Shown here: positions 1 through 6,500 of the stretch, in pieces
How positions within the stretch are numbered: position 1 is the first letter of the stretch
Layout: each line of letters opens with the position of its first letter
Source: a bacterium
Lineage (GTDB): Bacteria; SZUA-79; Acidulodesulfobacterales; Acidulodesulfobacteraceae
DNA length: 6,552 nt
Reading direction: 5' to 3'
NCBI GenBank assembly: GCA_021791295.1
Contig: JAJYWW010000086.1
Coordinates: 1 to 6,552 of the forward strand
Translations under genes and position numbers: made by a program
The notes under the pieces: generated by a model
The model's database searches: none
Told to the model about the DNA's origin: nothing
What the model saw: the letters and a program-made list of their open reading frames with translations, nothing else

Positions 1-1368
1 TGTCTTCCCGTACGGAGCTTCAAAAGATACGTCTTCCATAATTTTTTCAAGTATGGTGTGCAGTCTTCTAGCTCCGATATTTTCCGTTTTAAGATTAACT
101 TCTTCGGCAATTTCGGCAATTCTTTCTATACCGTCTTCTACGAAGTTTAAAACGACGTTTTCGGTTTTAAGAAGTTCTATGTACTGTTTAATTAAAGCGC
201 CTTTAGGCTCCGTTAATATACGGACAAACTCTTTTTTAGACAAAGAATCCATCTCTACTCTGATAGGAAATCTGCCTTGAAGTTCAGGAATTAAATCGGA
301 AGGTTTAGAAACGTGAAAAGCGCCTGCGGCTATAAACAAAATATGGTCGGTTTTAACGATGCCGTATTTAGTCATTACGTTAGAACCTTCGATAATAGGC
401 AGTAAATCTCTCTGAACGCCTTCTCTCGAGACGTCCGGACCGTATGATTTTTCTCTTGAAGCAATTTTGTCTATCTCGTCGATAAATATCAAGCCCGAAT
501 TTTCAACCCTTTGAATAGCATTCTTTACTACCTTGTCGTTATCGACGAGTCTTTCGCTTTCTTCACGGACCAATATGTCGAAAGCTTCCGAAACCCTTAC
601 TTTTTCTAATTTTTTCTGTTTCGGAAAAATATTAGAAAAAATATCCTTAAAGTCCTGCCCTATATCGTCCATTCCCGACTGGGAAAATATTTCTATAACC
701 GGAATAGGCGCCTTATTAGAGGACTTAACTTCCATTTCGACGAATCTGTCGTTCAATTTTCCTTCTAAAAACATTTTTCTGAACTTTTCTCTTGTATTAG
801 TATAGCTGTCTTTATCAGATGCGTCTTTTATGCCGGATTTTGCAGAGCCGTTCTTCTTTGCCGTCTGCGGAGGACGCGGAATTAAAATATCCAGAAGAAG
901 TTCTTCGGCATTTTGCTTGGCTTTATCGATAACCTGCTCGGTTTCTTTAGCTTTTTCGTTTATAAAAGCGGTCTCCACAAGATCCCTGACCATAGATTCT
1001 ACGTCCCTGCCCATATAACCGACTTCAGTAAATTTCGAAGCTTCGACTTTTATAAAAGGGGAATCGGAAAGTTTGGCTAAGCGCCTTGCTATTTCGGTTT
1101 TTCCTACGCCTGTAGGCCCTATAAGCAAAATATTTTTTGGAACTATATCGTCTCTTATTTCATCGGGAACGTTATTTCTTCTGAAACGCGTCCTTAAGGC
1201 TATAGCAACCGATTTTTTTGCTTTATCCTGTCCTATAACGTATTTATCTAGCTCTTTAATTATTTCTTTAGGCGTAAGAAAATCTATTTTCAATAATGCG
1301 TTCGACTCGCCTATATCGTTAATATCCATAATTTTACTGCCTTTGCCTGCCTGTATTTTTTTTGCCAT
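1..1368 (-). CDS. hslU: ATP-dependent protease ATPase subunit HslU (ClpY), C-terminus cut off by window edge
   Basis: HslU is the AAA+ unfoldase that caps the HslV peptidase, unfolds substrates and threads them into the chamber. The minus-strand frame is open from the ATG at 1366-1368 to base 1 (456 codons, no stop). Visible motifs are Walker A GPTGVGKT (residues 84-91, Lys90), pore loop GYMG (117-120), Walker B IFIDEID (Asp297/Glu298), the [20 protein letters not shown] block (here [10 protein letters not shown]), the arginine-finger region ELQGRFPIR (Arg366) and sensor-2 GARRLHT near the left edge. Compared with the E. coli protein as I recall it (443 residues), there are about 27 extra N-terminal residues and about 13 extra in the I-domain. 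The HslV-docking C-terminal tail lies outside the window. The start is chosen because AGAGGAG lies upstream at 1382-1388, inside the hslV end. Met14 (1327-1329) is an alternative. Family assignment is certain; the exact start is less so. Confidence 0.97.
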   Translation of the reverse strand, partial: MAKKIQAGKGSKIMDINDIGESNALLKIDFLTPKEIIKELDKYVIGQDKAKKSVAIALRTRFRRNNVPDEIRDDIVPKNILLIGPTGVGKTEIARRLAKLSDSPFIKVEASKFTEVGYMGRDVESMVRDLVETAFINEKAKETEQVIDKAKQNAEELLLDILIPRPPQTAKKNGSAKSGIKDASDKDSYTNTREKFRKMFLEGKLNDRFVEMEVKSSNKAPIPVIEIFSQSGMDDIGQDFKDIFSNIFPKQKKLEKVRVSEAFDILVREESERLVDNDKVVKNAIQRVENSGLIFIDEIDKIASREKSYGPDVSREGVQRDLLPIIEGSNVMTKYGIVKTDHILFIAAGAFHVSKPSDLIPELQGRFPIRVEMDSLSKKEFVRILTEPKGALIKQYIELLKTENVVLNFVEDGIERIAEIAEEVNLKTENIGARRLHTILEKIMEDVSFEAPYGKT

Positions 1369-1375
1369 ATCTATG

Positions 1376-1930
1376 CTATAACTCCTCTATTATTATATTT
1401 TCGTTTGTGTATATACATATGCGCGCAGCCGTTTTCATAGAAAATTCGGCAATCTCCTTTGCGCTTAAATCGGTCTTTTCAAGCAAGCCTAAAGCGCAAG
1501 CCAGCGCATAAGGCGCGCCCGACCCTATAGAAAGTGCGTCTTCGTCCGGTTCTATAACGTCTCCGGCTCCGGACAGAACAAATGAATCGGTTTTATCGAC
1601 GACAATCATCATAGCTTCCAGCCGTCTTAATATTTTGTCGGTTCTCCAGTCTTTAGCAAGTTCTACGCTGGCTCTTTTTACGCTTCCGTTATATTTGGAA
1701 AGCTTTTCTTCCATTTTTTCAAACAGCGTAAACGCATCTGCGGTAGCTCCGGCAAATCCCGCTATTACTTTATCGTTATAAAGCCGCCTTACTTTTCTTG
1801 CGTTGTGCTTCATAATGGTATTACCAAGAGTGACCTGTCCGTCGCCGGCAACGACGACTTTCCCTTTGCGTCTTACGCTGATTATAGTAGTTCCGAGAAG
1901 TTTTATTCCTTCGTTATTCCCGTTGTCCAT
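1376..1930 (-). CDS. hslV: ATP-dependent protease proteolytic subunit HslV (ClpQ)
   Basis: HslV is the proteasome-beta-like threonine peptidase that forms a double hexamer in the cytoplasm and is activated by HslU. The 184-residue product carries the hallmark TTIISVRR start of the mature enzyme at residues 14-21, so Thr14 is the expected catalytic Thr1. By mature numbering, Asp17 (residue 30), Lys33 (46) and Ser124 (137, in IGSGAP) are all present. So are the [18 protein letters not shown] and [13 protein letters not shown] blocks, and the mature length of 171 fits the family. A 13-residue leader precedes Thr14. No other ATG, GTG or TTG occurs within the leader, and GGGAG sits 10 bases before the ATG, so the leader appears real. 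hslU starts 7 bp after the stop, consistent with co-translation of the two subunits. Confidence 0.98.
   Translation of the reverse strand: MDNGNNEGIKLLGTTIISVRRKGKVVVAGDGQVTLGNTIMKHNARKVRRLYNDKVIAGFAGATADAFTLFEKMEEKLSKYNGSVKRASVELAKDWRTDKILRRLEAMMIVVDKTDSFVLSGAGDVIEPDEDALSIGSGAPYALACALGLLEKTDLSAKEIAEFSMKTAARICIYTNENIIIEEL
1382..1388 (-). promoter_or_regulatory. Ribosome binding site of hslU inside the end of hslV
   Basis: AGAGGAG on the minus strand overlaps the last coding triplets of hslV (Ile-Glu-Glu-Leu). It ends 13 bases before the chosen hslU ATG, a little far but the only good match nearby. It supports the start at 1368 over the internal Met14 and ties translation of the two protease subunits together. 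Confidence 0.6.
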
Positions 1931-1940
1931 AAATTTATAT

Positions 1941-1945
1941 CTCCC
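1941..1945 (-). promoter_or_regulatory. Ribosome binding site of hslV
   Basis: GGGAG on the minus strand lies 10 bases before the ATG at 1928-1930. It decides in favour of this start and therefore of the 13-residue leader in front of the catalytic threonine. Confidence 0.7.
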
Positions 1946-1975
1946 GTATTTATTTAATTAATAATCCGAACCGGT

Positions 1976-2968
1976 TTATTTTCCCGAAAGCGGATGTGCT
2001 TTGTTGTAAACGTCTATAAGTTTTTTAATACTTAAATGCGTATATTTCTCGGTGGTCGATAAATTTGAATGTCCGAGCATATCCTGAATAGACCTTAAAT
2101 CGGCTCCGTTATCCAAAAGATTGGTAGCAAAAGAATGTCTTAAACCGTGCGGAGAAATATTTTTAAACTGGCCGGTTATCAGCATAGACTCTTTAACTAT
2201 TCTGTGAACCGTCCTCCTGTTTAACATCTCCCCTTTTTTGTTTATAATTATATATCCTTCTTTCACGGTTAAACCTATTGCCGATAAATAACGCTTCCAT
2301 GCCTCAATTTTTTCGGCGGTAATTTCCGTAAGGGGAACGATTCTCTGCTTAGACCCTTTTCCCAAAATTCTGACGTAGCCGCCGCCTTTTTCAAGTTCCA
2401 AATCCGTTTTCTTTACGGAAACAAGCTCGCTTACCCTTAATCCGCTGCCGTATAAAAATTCTAAAATCAGGTCGTTTCTGAGAGCCTCGAAATATCTTAA
2501 CGGTTCGGGCATTGCAACCGGCATAGGCATAGAACCGCCGGCACCGGGCGGCTCGTTTTTAATTGCGTCCAACTTATCCTTTTTCAGCTTCAGACCTAAA
2601 TAATTATTTAATAAAAAATCCGCCTCTTTCGCCGTCAAAAAAAACGGCAGTTTTTTTTCCGTTTTAGGCAAATCCAATAAAAAAGCTGGATTTTGTTTTA
2701 TTATATGCTTCTTTTCCAAAAAATTAAAATACGACTTTATGGATTCTATTTTTCTTGCAAGGCTCGTTTTTTTTACGTTTTCGTAAATTTTGCTCAAATA
2801 TCCCTTAATCTCGAATTCGGTAACGTCTTTTACGGAATTTACGGATGTTTCTTCTTCAAGGTATAATATAAAAGCCCTGACGTCGGATACGTATGCCAGA
2901 ACCGTATTATAAGAATGATTTTTTTCTAGTTTAATATTGTTCGCAAAATCTTTTAAAAAATCTTCCAT
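1976..2968 (-). CDS. xerC: Xer-type tyrosine recombinase (XerC/CodV-like)
   Basis: A site-specific tyrosine recombinase of the Xer family, which normally resolves chromosome dimers at dif together with a partner. The 330-residue protein has an N-terminal SAM-like core-binding domain (about residues 1-100) and a C-terminal catalytic domain. All six catalytic residues are visible: Arg178 (GLRVSE), Lys204 (GKGSKQR), His274 and Arg277 (SPHGLRHSF), His300 (LGH) and the nucleophile Tyr309 (TEKYTH). Family members are usually near 300 residues. The excess is an insertion around residues 125-157, rich in Gly, Pro and Met, between the two domains. The position directly upstream of hslV-hslU matches the conserved xerC/codV order, which favours XerC over XerD or a phage integrase. 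The start is weakly supported: AAAGG lies only 3 bases before the ATG, but the N-terminus aligns with the family. No partner recombinase is in the window. Confidence 0.93.
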   Translation of the reverse strand: MEDFLKDFANNIKLEKNHSYNTVLAYVSDVRAFILYLEEETSVNSVKDVTEFEIKGYLSKIYENVKKTSLARKIESIKSYFNFLEKKHIIKQNPAFLLDLPKTEKKLPFFLTAKEADFLLNNYLGLKLKKDKLDAIKNEPPGAGGSMPMPVAMPEPLRYFEALRNDLILEFLYGSGLRVSELVSVKKTDLELEKGGGYVRILGKGSKQRIVPLTEITAEKIEAWKRYLSAIGLTVKEGYIIINKKGEMLNRRTVHRIVKESMLITGQFKNISPHGLRHSFATNLLDNGADLRSIQDMLGHSNLSTTEKYTHLSIKKLIDVYNKAHPLSGK

Positions 2969-3000
2969 AAGCCTTTATTATTATAAAAATTTATTAAAAA

Positions 3001-3014
3001 ATTATATTATATCA
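3001..3014 (-). promoter_or_regulatory. Candidate extended -10 promoter for xerC-hslV-hslU
   Basis: On the minus strand TG-A-TATAAT (TG at 3014-3013, box at 3011-3006) is an extended -10 match, immediately followed by a second overlapping TATAAT (3006-3001). No good -35 lies at 16-18 bases; the nearest TTGTAT (3038-3033) is 21 bases away. The site is about 35 bp upstream of the recombinase start. The region is very AT-rich, so chance is possible. Confidence 0.4.
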
Positions 3015-3037
3015 CAATCTGAATATAAAATAATACA

Positions 3038-3065
3038 ATTTTAAGGGATTAATAACGCCTAAAAT
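3038..3065 (-). terminator. Weak hairpin just after uppP, possible terminator
   Basis: On the minus strand the arms ATTTTAGG (3065-3058) and CTTAAAAT (3045-3038) can pair over eight positions, including one G-T wobble, with a 12-base loop. The stem starts at the uppP stop codon. It is AT-rich and the following run is T-rich but broken by A and G, so any termination would be inefficient and uppP read-through into xerC is possible. Confidence 0.25.
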
Positions 3066-3910
3066 CAAACTAATCTGTAAGTAAGAACGAAAGCGCCGAA
3101 AATTATGCAGTAGAAAGCAAAAGGATAAAGAGCGTTAACTTCGTATTTGTTAAAATATTTCATAAGGGCGTAAACGCTCAAATATGCGGCTACACCGGCG
3201 ACCAAGCCGCTTATTAAAGAAACTGCGGTAAAATTAAACATATGCAATTTAAGCATTTTAGGCACTTCAAGGAGTCCGGCTGCAAGAATTATAGGCGTCG
3301 CAAGAAGAAAGGAAAATCTTGCGGCATATTCATGCTTAAAACCGAGATAAAGAGCGGCAACCATAGTTATAGCGGAGCGGGATATGCCAGGAATCAAAGC
3401 AAAAGACTGAAATGCTCCTATAATAAGAGCGGCGGTGACGGTCATATCGGAAATCTTAGCTATGCCTTGTTTTCTTCTGCGCTTTTCGCCAAGATATAAT
3501 ATAACGCCGTTAACCATAAGAAATACTGCTGCTATAGACGTGATGCCGAAGAGCTTTTTCAGTTTATGGACGAACAGAAGCCCTATGATTCCGGCAGGTA
3601 TCGTGGCAAGCGCAAGCAGGTATAATGTTTTGGAATCTTCGTTTATATTAAGGTTTTTGCTTTTTATGCCTGCAAAAAAACCTTTAAATAAATTAATCCA
3701 GTCTTTATAAAAGTATATAAGGAGCGCTAACGCCGTTCCGAGGTGAAGCACTACGAGGAAAGGCAAGAATCCTTCCGACTGCCTGTTAATTTTCCACCCT
3801 AAAATAGATGGAATTATAACCCCGTGCGCAAGGCTGGAAACGGGAAAAAGCTCCGTAACTCCTTGAAGAACGGCTAAAATTACGGCATGAAAAAGGGAAA
3901 GATGTATCAT
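3065..3910 (-). CDS. uppP: Undecaprenyl-diphosphate phosphatase (UppP/BacA family)
   Basis: An integral inner-membrane enzyme that dephosphorylates undecaprenyl diphosphate to regenerate the lipid carrier for peptidoglycan and other envelope polymers; the family is linked to bacitracin resistance. The 281-residue length is typical. The two family signatures are present: the (E/Q)xxxE motif as QGVTE (Gln16, Glu20) followed by PVSSLAH (Ser25, Ser26, His29), and PGISRSAIT at 174-182 with Arg178 equivalent to the essential arginine of the E. coli enzyme. About eight hydrophobic segments are visible. SSLAH replaces the more common SSxGH, a mild variation. The start is supported by GGAGG 10 bases upstream (3921-3925) and a candidate promoter at 3963-3991. 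The gene is upstream of xerC-hslVU on the same strand with a 97-bp gap; no functional link is evident. Confidence 0.96.
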   Translation of the reverse strand: MIHLSLFHAVILAVLQGVTELFPVSSLAHGVIIPSILGWKINRQSEGFLPFLVVLHLGTALALLIYFYKDWINLFKGFFAGIKSKNLNINEDSKTLYLLALATIPAGIIGLLFVHKLKKLFGITSIAAVFLMVNGVILYLGEKRRRKQGIAKISDMTVTAALIIGAFQSFALIPGISRSAITMVAALYLGFKHEYAARFSFLLATPIILAAGLLEVPKMLKLHMFNFTAVSLISGLVAGVAAYLSVYALMKYFNKYEVNALYPFAFYCIIFGAFVLTYRLV

Positions 3911-3920
3911 ATTAACTCTG

Positions 3921-3925
3921 CCTCC
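3921..3925 (-). promoter_or_regulatory. Ribosome binding site of uppP
   Basis: GGAGG on the minus strand, 10 bases before the ATG at 3908-3910. It is the strongest Shine-Dalgarno match on this strand of the window and fixes the uppP start. Confidence 0.75.
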
Positions 3926-3962
3926 GGCTGATTTTTACAATAAAAAATTAATTTTACATTTT

Positions 3963-3991
3963 ATTTAATATAATTTGCCGCAAAATGTCAA
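3963..3991 (-). promoter_or_regulatory. Candidate sigma70-type promoter for uppP
   Basis: The minus strand carries a perfect TTGACA at 3991-3986. The best -10 candidates are TATTAA (3970-3965, 15-base spacer) and TTAAAT (3968-3963, 17-base spacer), each matching four of six consensus positions. It lies about 55 bp upstream of the uppP start and points away from the rightward promoter. The -35 is convincing, the -10 less so. Confidence 0.45.
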
Positions 3992-4024
3992 TAAAAATAC
4001 GGGCAACATCCAATATCGTTTAGT

Positions 4025-4054
4025 TTGACGGTATCTTTGCATATAGTGTATAAT
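4025..4054 (+). promoter_or_regulatory. Strong sigma70-type promoter for the FAH-transporter genes
   Basis: TTGACG (4025-4030) and a perfect TATAAT (4049-4054) are separated by 18 bases. Transcription would start near 4061, leaving a leader of about 55 bases before the ATG at 4117. This is the best promoter match in the window and explains the divergent layout. Confidence 0.7.
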
Positions 4055-4094
4055 TAAAATTAATAAAAAGTTTATAGCGTATAAATTTTAATTA
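4051..4094. repeat. AT-only inverted repeat overlapping the rightward -10 box
   Basis: TAATTAAAATT (4051-4061) and AATTTTAATTA (4084-4094) are exact 11-base inverted copies separated by 22 bases. The left arm covers the end of the -10 box and the likely start point; the right arm lies in the leader. It could be an operator pair or an RNA hairpin, but sequence made only of A and T in an AT-rich region can form such pairs by chance. Confidence 0.4.
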
Positions 4095-4105
4095 ATTTTC
4101 AAATA

Positions 4106-4111
4106 GAGGGG
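4106..4111 (+). promoter_or_regulatory. Ribosome binding site of the FAH-family gene
   Basis: GAGGGG ends 5 bases before the ATG at 4117. It is a good Shine-Dalgarno match that fixes the start of the downstream gene. Confidence 0.65.
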
Positions 4112-4116
4112 CATCA

Positions 4117-4902
4117 ATGAAATTCGGAAGATTCAGGCATAAAACAGGGGAAATGAGAGAGTATTACGGAACGCTTTCTACCGACAAAGACAGGTCATTC
4201 GTTAATGTTATACAAAAATTTAGTTTTGAAGAAGATTTAAAATATCAATACGACGGCAAACAGTTGGAATTAGACGACCTAGAATTTTTGCCGCCGATTC
4301 ATCCTACTAAAATTGTAGCGGTAGGACTAAATTATAAAGACCACGCAGCAGAAATGCAGACAAAACTGCCCGATGAACCTTTGCTTTTTATAAAACCTAC
4401 TTCAAGCATTATCCCTCATCTTGGAACTATCGTAAGACCTGAGGTTTCAAAAAAGGTGGACTACGAATCCGAACTGGCGGTAGTAATAGGAAAAACCGCA
4501 AAAAACGTAAAAAAAGAAGCGGCTGCCGACTATATTTTCGGATACACCTGTTTGAACGACGTAACGGCAAGGGATTTGCAGGCAAAAGATATTCAATATA
4601 CAAGATCTAAAAGCTTTGACACTTTTGCGCCAATCGGACCATATATAGAAACGGAAATAGAAAATCCTTCAAATCTTCAGATTAAAGGTTATCTTAACGG
4701 AGAATTAAAACAATCTTCAAATACTTCGAACCTGATTTTCAACCCTTACGAATTAATTGAATTTATTTCCGGAATTATGACGCTTTTTCCCGGAGATATA
4801 ATTTCTACGGGAACTCCTTCCGGCGTAGGAAGTTTGAATAAAGGCGATATATTTGAAATCGAAATAGAAAACATCGGAAAGTTAAAAAACTTCGTAGAAT
4901 AA
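4117..4902 (+). CDS. Fumarylacetoacetate hydrolase (FAH) family protein
   Basis: A cytoplasmic metal-dependent enzyme of the FAH superfamily, whose members hydrolyse, decarboxylate or isomerise oxo-acids and diketo-acids (acylpyruvase, oxaloacetate decarboxylase, hydroxyhepta-dienedioate isomerase). The 261-residue length is normal. An N-terminal cap-like segment (about 1-60) precedes the catalytic fold. Visible landmarks are VGLNYKDHAAEM with His76/Glu79 (the FAHD1-type catalytic pair), the substrate-loop lysine in LFIKP (Lys93), metal ligands Glu117 and Glu119 in DYESEL and Asp148 in CLNDVTARD, KSFDTFAPIGP (165-175), and the C-terminal TGTPSGVG (231-238) with GDIFEIEIENIG. Nothing key is missing, so activity is likely. 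It is preceded by a strong promoter and followed 50 bp later by a transporter on the same strand. The family is promiscuous, so the substrate cannot be read from sequence and no gene symbol is given. Confidence 0.93.
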   Translation: MKFGRFRHKTGEMREYYGTLSTDKDRSFVNVIQKFSFEEDLKYQYDGKQLELDDLEFLPPIHPTKIVAVGLNYKDHAAEMQTKLPDEPLLFIKPTSSIIPHLGTIVRPEVSKKVDYESELAVVIGKTAKNVKKEAAADYIFGYTCLNDVTARDLQAKDIQYTRSKSFDTFAPIGPYIETEIENPSNLQIKGYLNGELKQSSNTSNLIFNPYELIEFISGIMTLFPGDIISTGTPSGVGSLNKGDIFEIEIENIGKLKNFVE

Positions 4903-4952
4903 TTTAAAAAATAAACAATCTGACCAGTATAAATTAAGCAAGCAATTAATTA

Positions 4953-6500
4953 ATGAATAAAATATCTGAACACAGGCTTTATAAATGGCTTGTTCTTTCA
5001 ATAGCCGTTATAGCATCTTTTATGGCTATATTGGACATAAATATCGTCATAGTCGCGCTGCCAAAAATGATGTCCCACTTCGGAGTGAACGTAATAACTA
5101 TAGACTGGGTCATTATAGCCTATACCATTACGTATTCTATAGTTATTCTTTTGACTAGTTTTTCAAGCAAAAAATACGGACTTAAAATTCCGTTTGCGGT
5201 TTCTATAGTTTTCTTCTTGATAGGTTCTGCATTCTGCGGATTTGCTCCCACATACAGAATAATGATAATATTCAGGATAATTCAGGCTGTAGGGGGCGCC
5301 GGCCTTATCCCGATATCGGTAAACCTTATCGCAAAATATTTTAAAAGCCACGAAAGAGGAACGGCTATGGGAATATGGACCATAGGCATAATGATAGCTC
5401 CGGCTCTCGGCCCTATAATCGGCGGATATTTTGTGGACTACGTGGATTGGAGGATGATATTTTATTTTAACGTTCCCATAGGAATACTGCTTTTTCTGGG
5501 CACTTTAATTTTGCTTGAAAACGATATACCGGAAAAACCTTTTGCTAAAAAGTTTGATTTTATCGGTTTTTTTCTGATAGCTATATGCCTTGGAACACTT
5601 TTATACGTACTTAACGAAGGGCAGACATTAGAGTGGGATTCTTCCGTAATAAGGCTTAATGAAATTATAAGCGCTGCGTCTTTTATACTTTTTGTCGTCG
5701 TAGAAATTTTTTCAAAAAAACACTTAATGGATTATTCGCTTTTTAAAACAAGAAATTTCGTCGCCGGAAATTTAGTCAATATGATAAGAGCGGGCGGTAT
5801 TTTCAGCACTATGTTTCTTCTGCCTATATTCATAGAAAATATACTTAATTATAACGCTATGCATGCGGGTTTTTTAATGGCGCCTTTTGCTATAGCCGTT
5901 GCTATCGCTTCTCCTATAGCGGGGAAAATTTCCGATAAATACGGACCGAAATATTTAATGCTTGCGGGCATGCTGATTTTTGCGGCAGCAAATTTTTCGC
6001 TGGGAAGCATCTCGCTTCATACTTCCATTCCTTTTTTGATAAATAACCAGTTTTTAAGGGGCATAGGGGTTGGACTTATTAATGCTCCGGTTATGATGAC
6101 CGTAATAAATTCGGCAAAATTTGAACAGATACCCGACGCTTCCGCATTGTATAATGTTTTATTTCAGATAGGAGCGTCTTTTGGGATAGCATGGTCTGGG
6201 GAAGAGCTGGCAGTAAGGCAGATATACCATTTAAATCAGTATGCAAGAGATATAAATTATAATTTCAGCAAATATCACGGGGTAATAAATTTTTTAAGCG
6301 GAGATTTAATCAGCAGAGGAAGTTCCGTCGTAAGGACGATAATTTATCCGTCTAATTCGGTTAAAGTTTTTGATTATATGATAAGCGAATTTTCTTTAAT
6401 CGGAGCTTACGGAGACGTCTTTATCGCACTCGGCTATCTTTGCATAATCGGCGGAATTGCGGCTATCGGCGTAAAAAATATAAAAATTAAAAAACATTAA
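4953..6500 (+). CDS. DHA2 family MFS transporter (EmrB/QacA type, 14 helices)
   Basis: An inner-membrane proton-coupled transporter of the drug:H+ antiporter-2 family. The 515 residues contain about 14 hydrophobic segments, with the first near 12-35 and the last near 485-507. Signatures are the DHA2 motif LDINIVIVALP (27-37, Asp28), motif B RIIQAVGGAG (108-117, Arg108), and motif C APALGPIIGG (149-158) followed by WRMIFYFNVPIG (166-177). Motif A in loop 2-3 is degenerate (SFSSKKYGLK, 69-78, no Asp), while a better copy, GKISDKYGPK with Asp328, lies at 324-333. A polar loop (about 418-470) precedes the last helix, as is usual in the family. The start ATG has no clear Shine-Dalgarno site. No EmrA-like adaptor or outer-membrane channel is in the window. 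The likely role is efflux of a drug, organic acid or metabolite, but substrate is unknown; the operon position suggests a link to the FAH enzyme. Confidence 0.93.
   Translation: MNKISEHRLYKWLVLSIAVIASFMAILDINIVIVALPKMMSHFGVNVITIDWVIIAYTITYSIVILLTSFSSKKYGLKIPFAVSIVFFLIGSAFCGFAPTYRIMIIFRIIQAVGGAGLIPISVNLIAKYFKSHERGTAMGIWTIGIMIAPALGPIIGGYFVDYVDWRMIFYFNVPIGILLFLGTLILLENDIPEKPFAKKFDFIGFFLIAICLGTLLYVLNEGQTLEWDSSVIRLNEIISAASFILFVVVEIFSKKHLMDYSLFKTRNFVAGNLVNMIRAGGIFSTMFLLPIFIENILNYNAMHAGFLMAPFAIAVAIASPIAGKISDKYGPKYLMLAGMLIFAAANFSLGSISLHTSIPFLINNQFLRGIGVGLINAPVMMTVINSAKFEQIPDASALYNVLFQIGASFGIAWSGEELAVRQIYHLNQYARDINYNFSKYHGVINFLSGDLISRGSSVVRTIIYPSNSVKVFDYMISEFSLIGAYGDVFIALGYLCIIGGIAAIGVKNIKIKKH

Noticed and set aside
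53..1381. Several plus-strand open frames (about 60-100 codons) within 53-1381.
   Set aside because: They are antisense to one uninterrupted minus-strand hslU frame with all family motifs, their products resemble no family I know, and they lack ribosome sites.
1976..2968. The tyrosine recombinase as a phage or integron integrase marking a mobile element.
   Set aside because: It sits in the conserved xerC-hslV-hslU order, and there is no tRNA gene, att repeat, cassette or phage gene in the window.
3242..3710. Two plus-strand open frames opposite uppP.
   Set aside because: They are shadows of the uppP coding sequence on the other strand; the uppP motifs are clear and the shadow proteins show no recognisable domain.
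4036..4062. Faint resemblance to a dif (XerC/XerD) site: GCATA-GTGTATAATTAAAAT, tempting because a Xer recombinase is nearby.
   Set aside because: About 15 of 23 positions match the E. coli dif core by eye, which is weak in AT-rich DNA. The matching bases are those of the promoter (TATAAT), and dif normally lies at the replication terminus, not beside xerC.
4903..4952. Possible separate promoter for the transporter (TATAAA near 4928).
   Set aside because: No -35 box is present 16-18 bases upstream and the gap shows no terminator, so co-transcription with the FAH gene is simpler.
5163..5351. A minus-strand open frame of 62 codons inside the transporter gene.
   Set aside because: It is antisense to helices 3-4 of the transporter and has no family features or upstream ribosome site.
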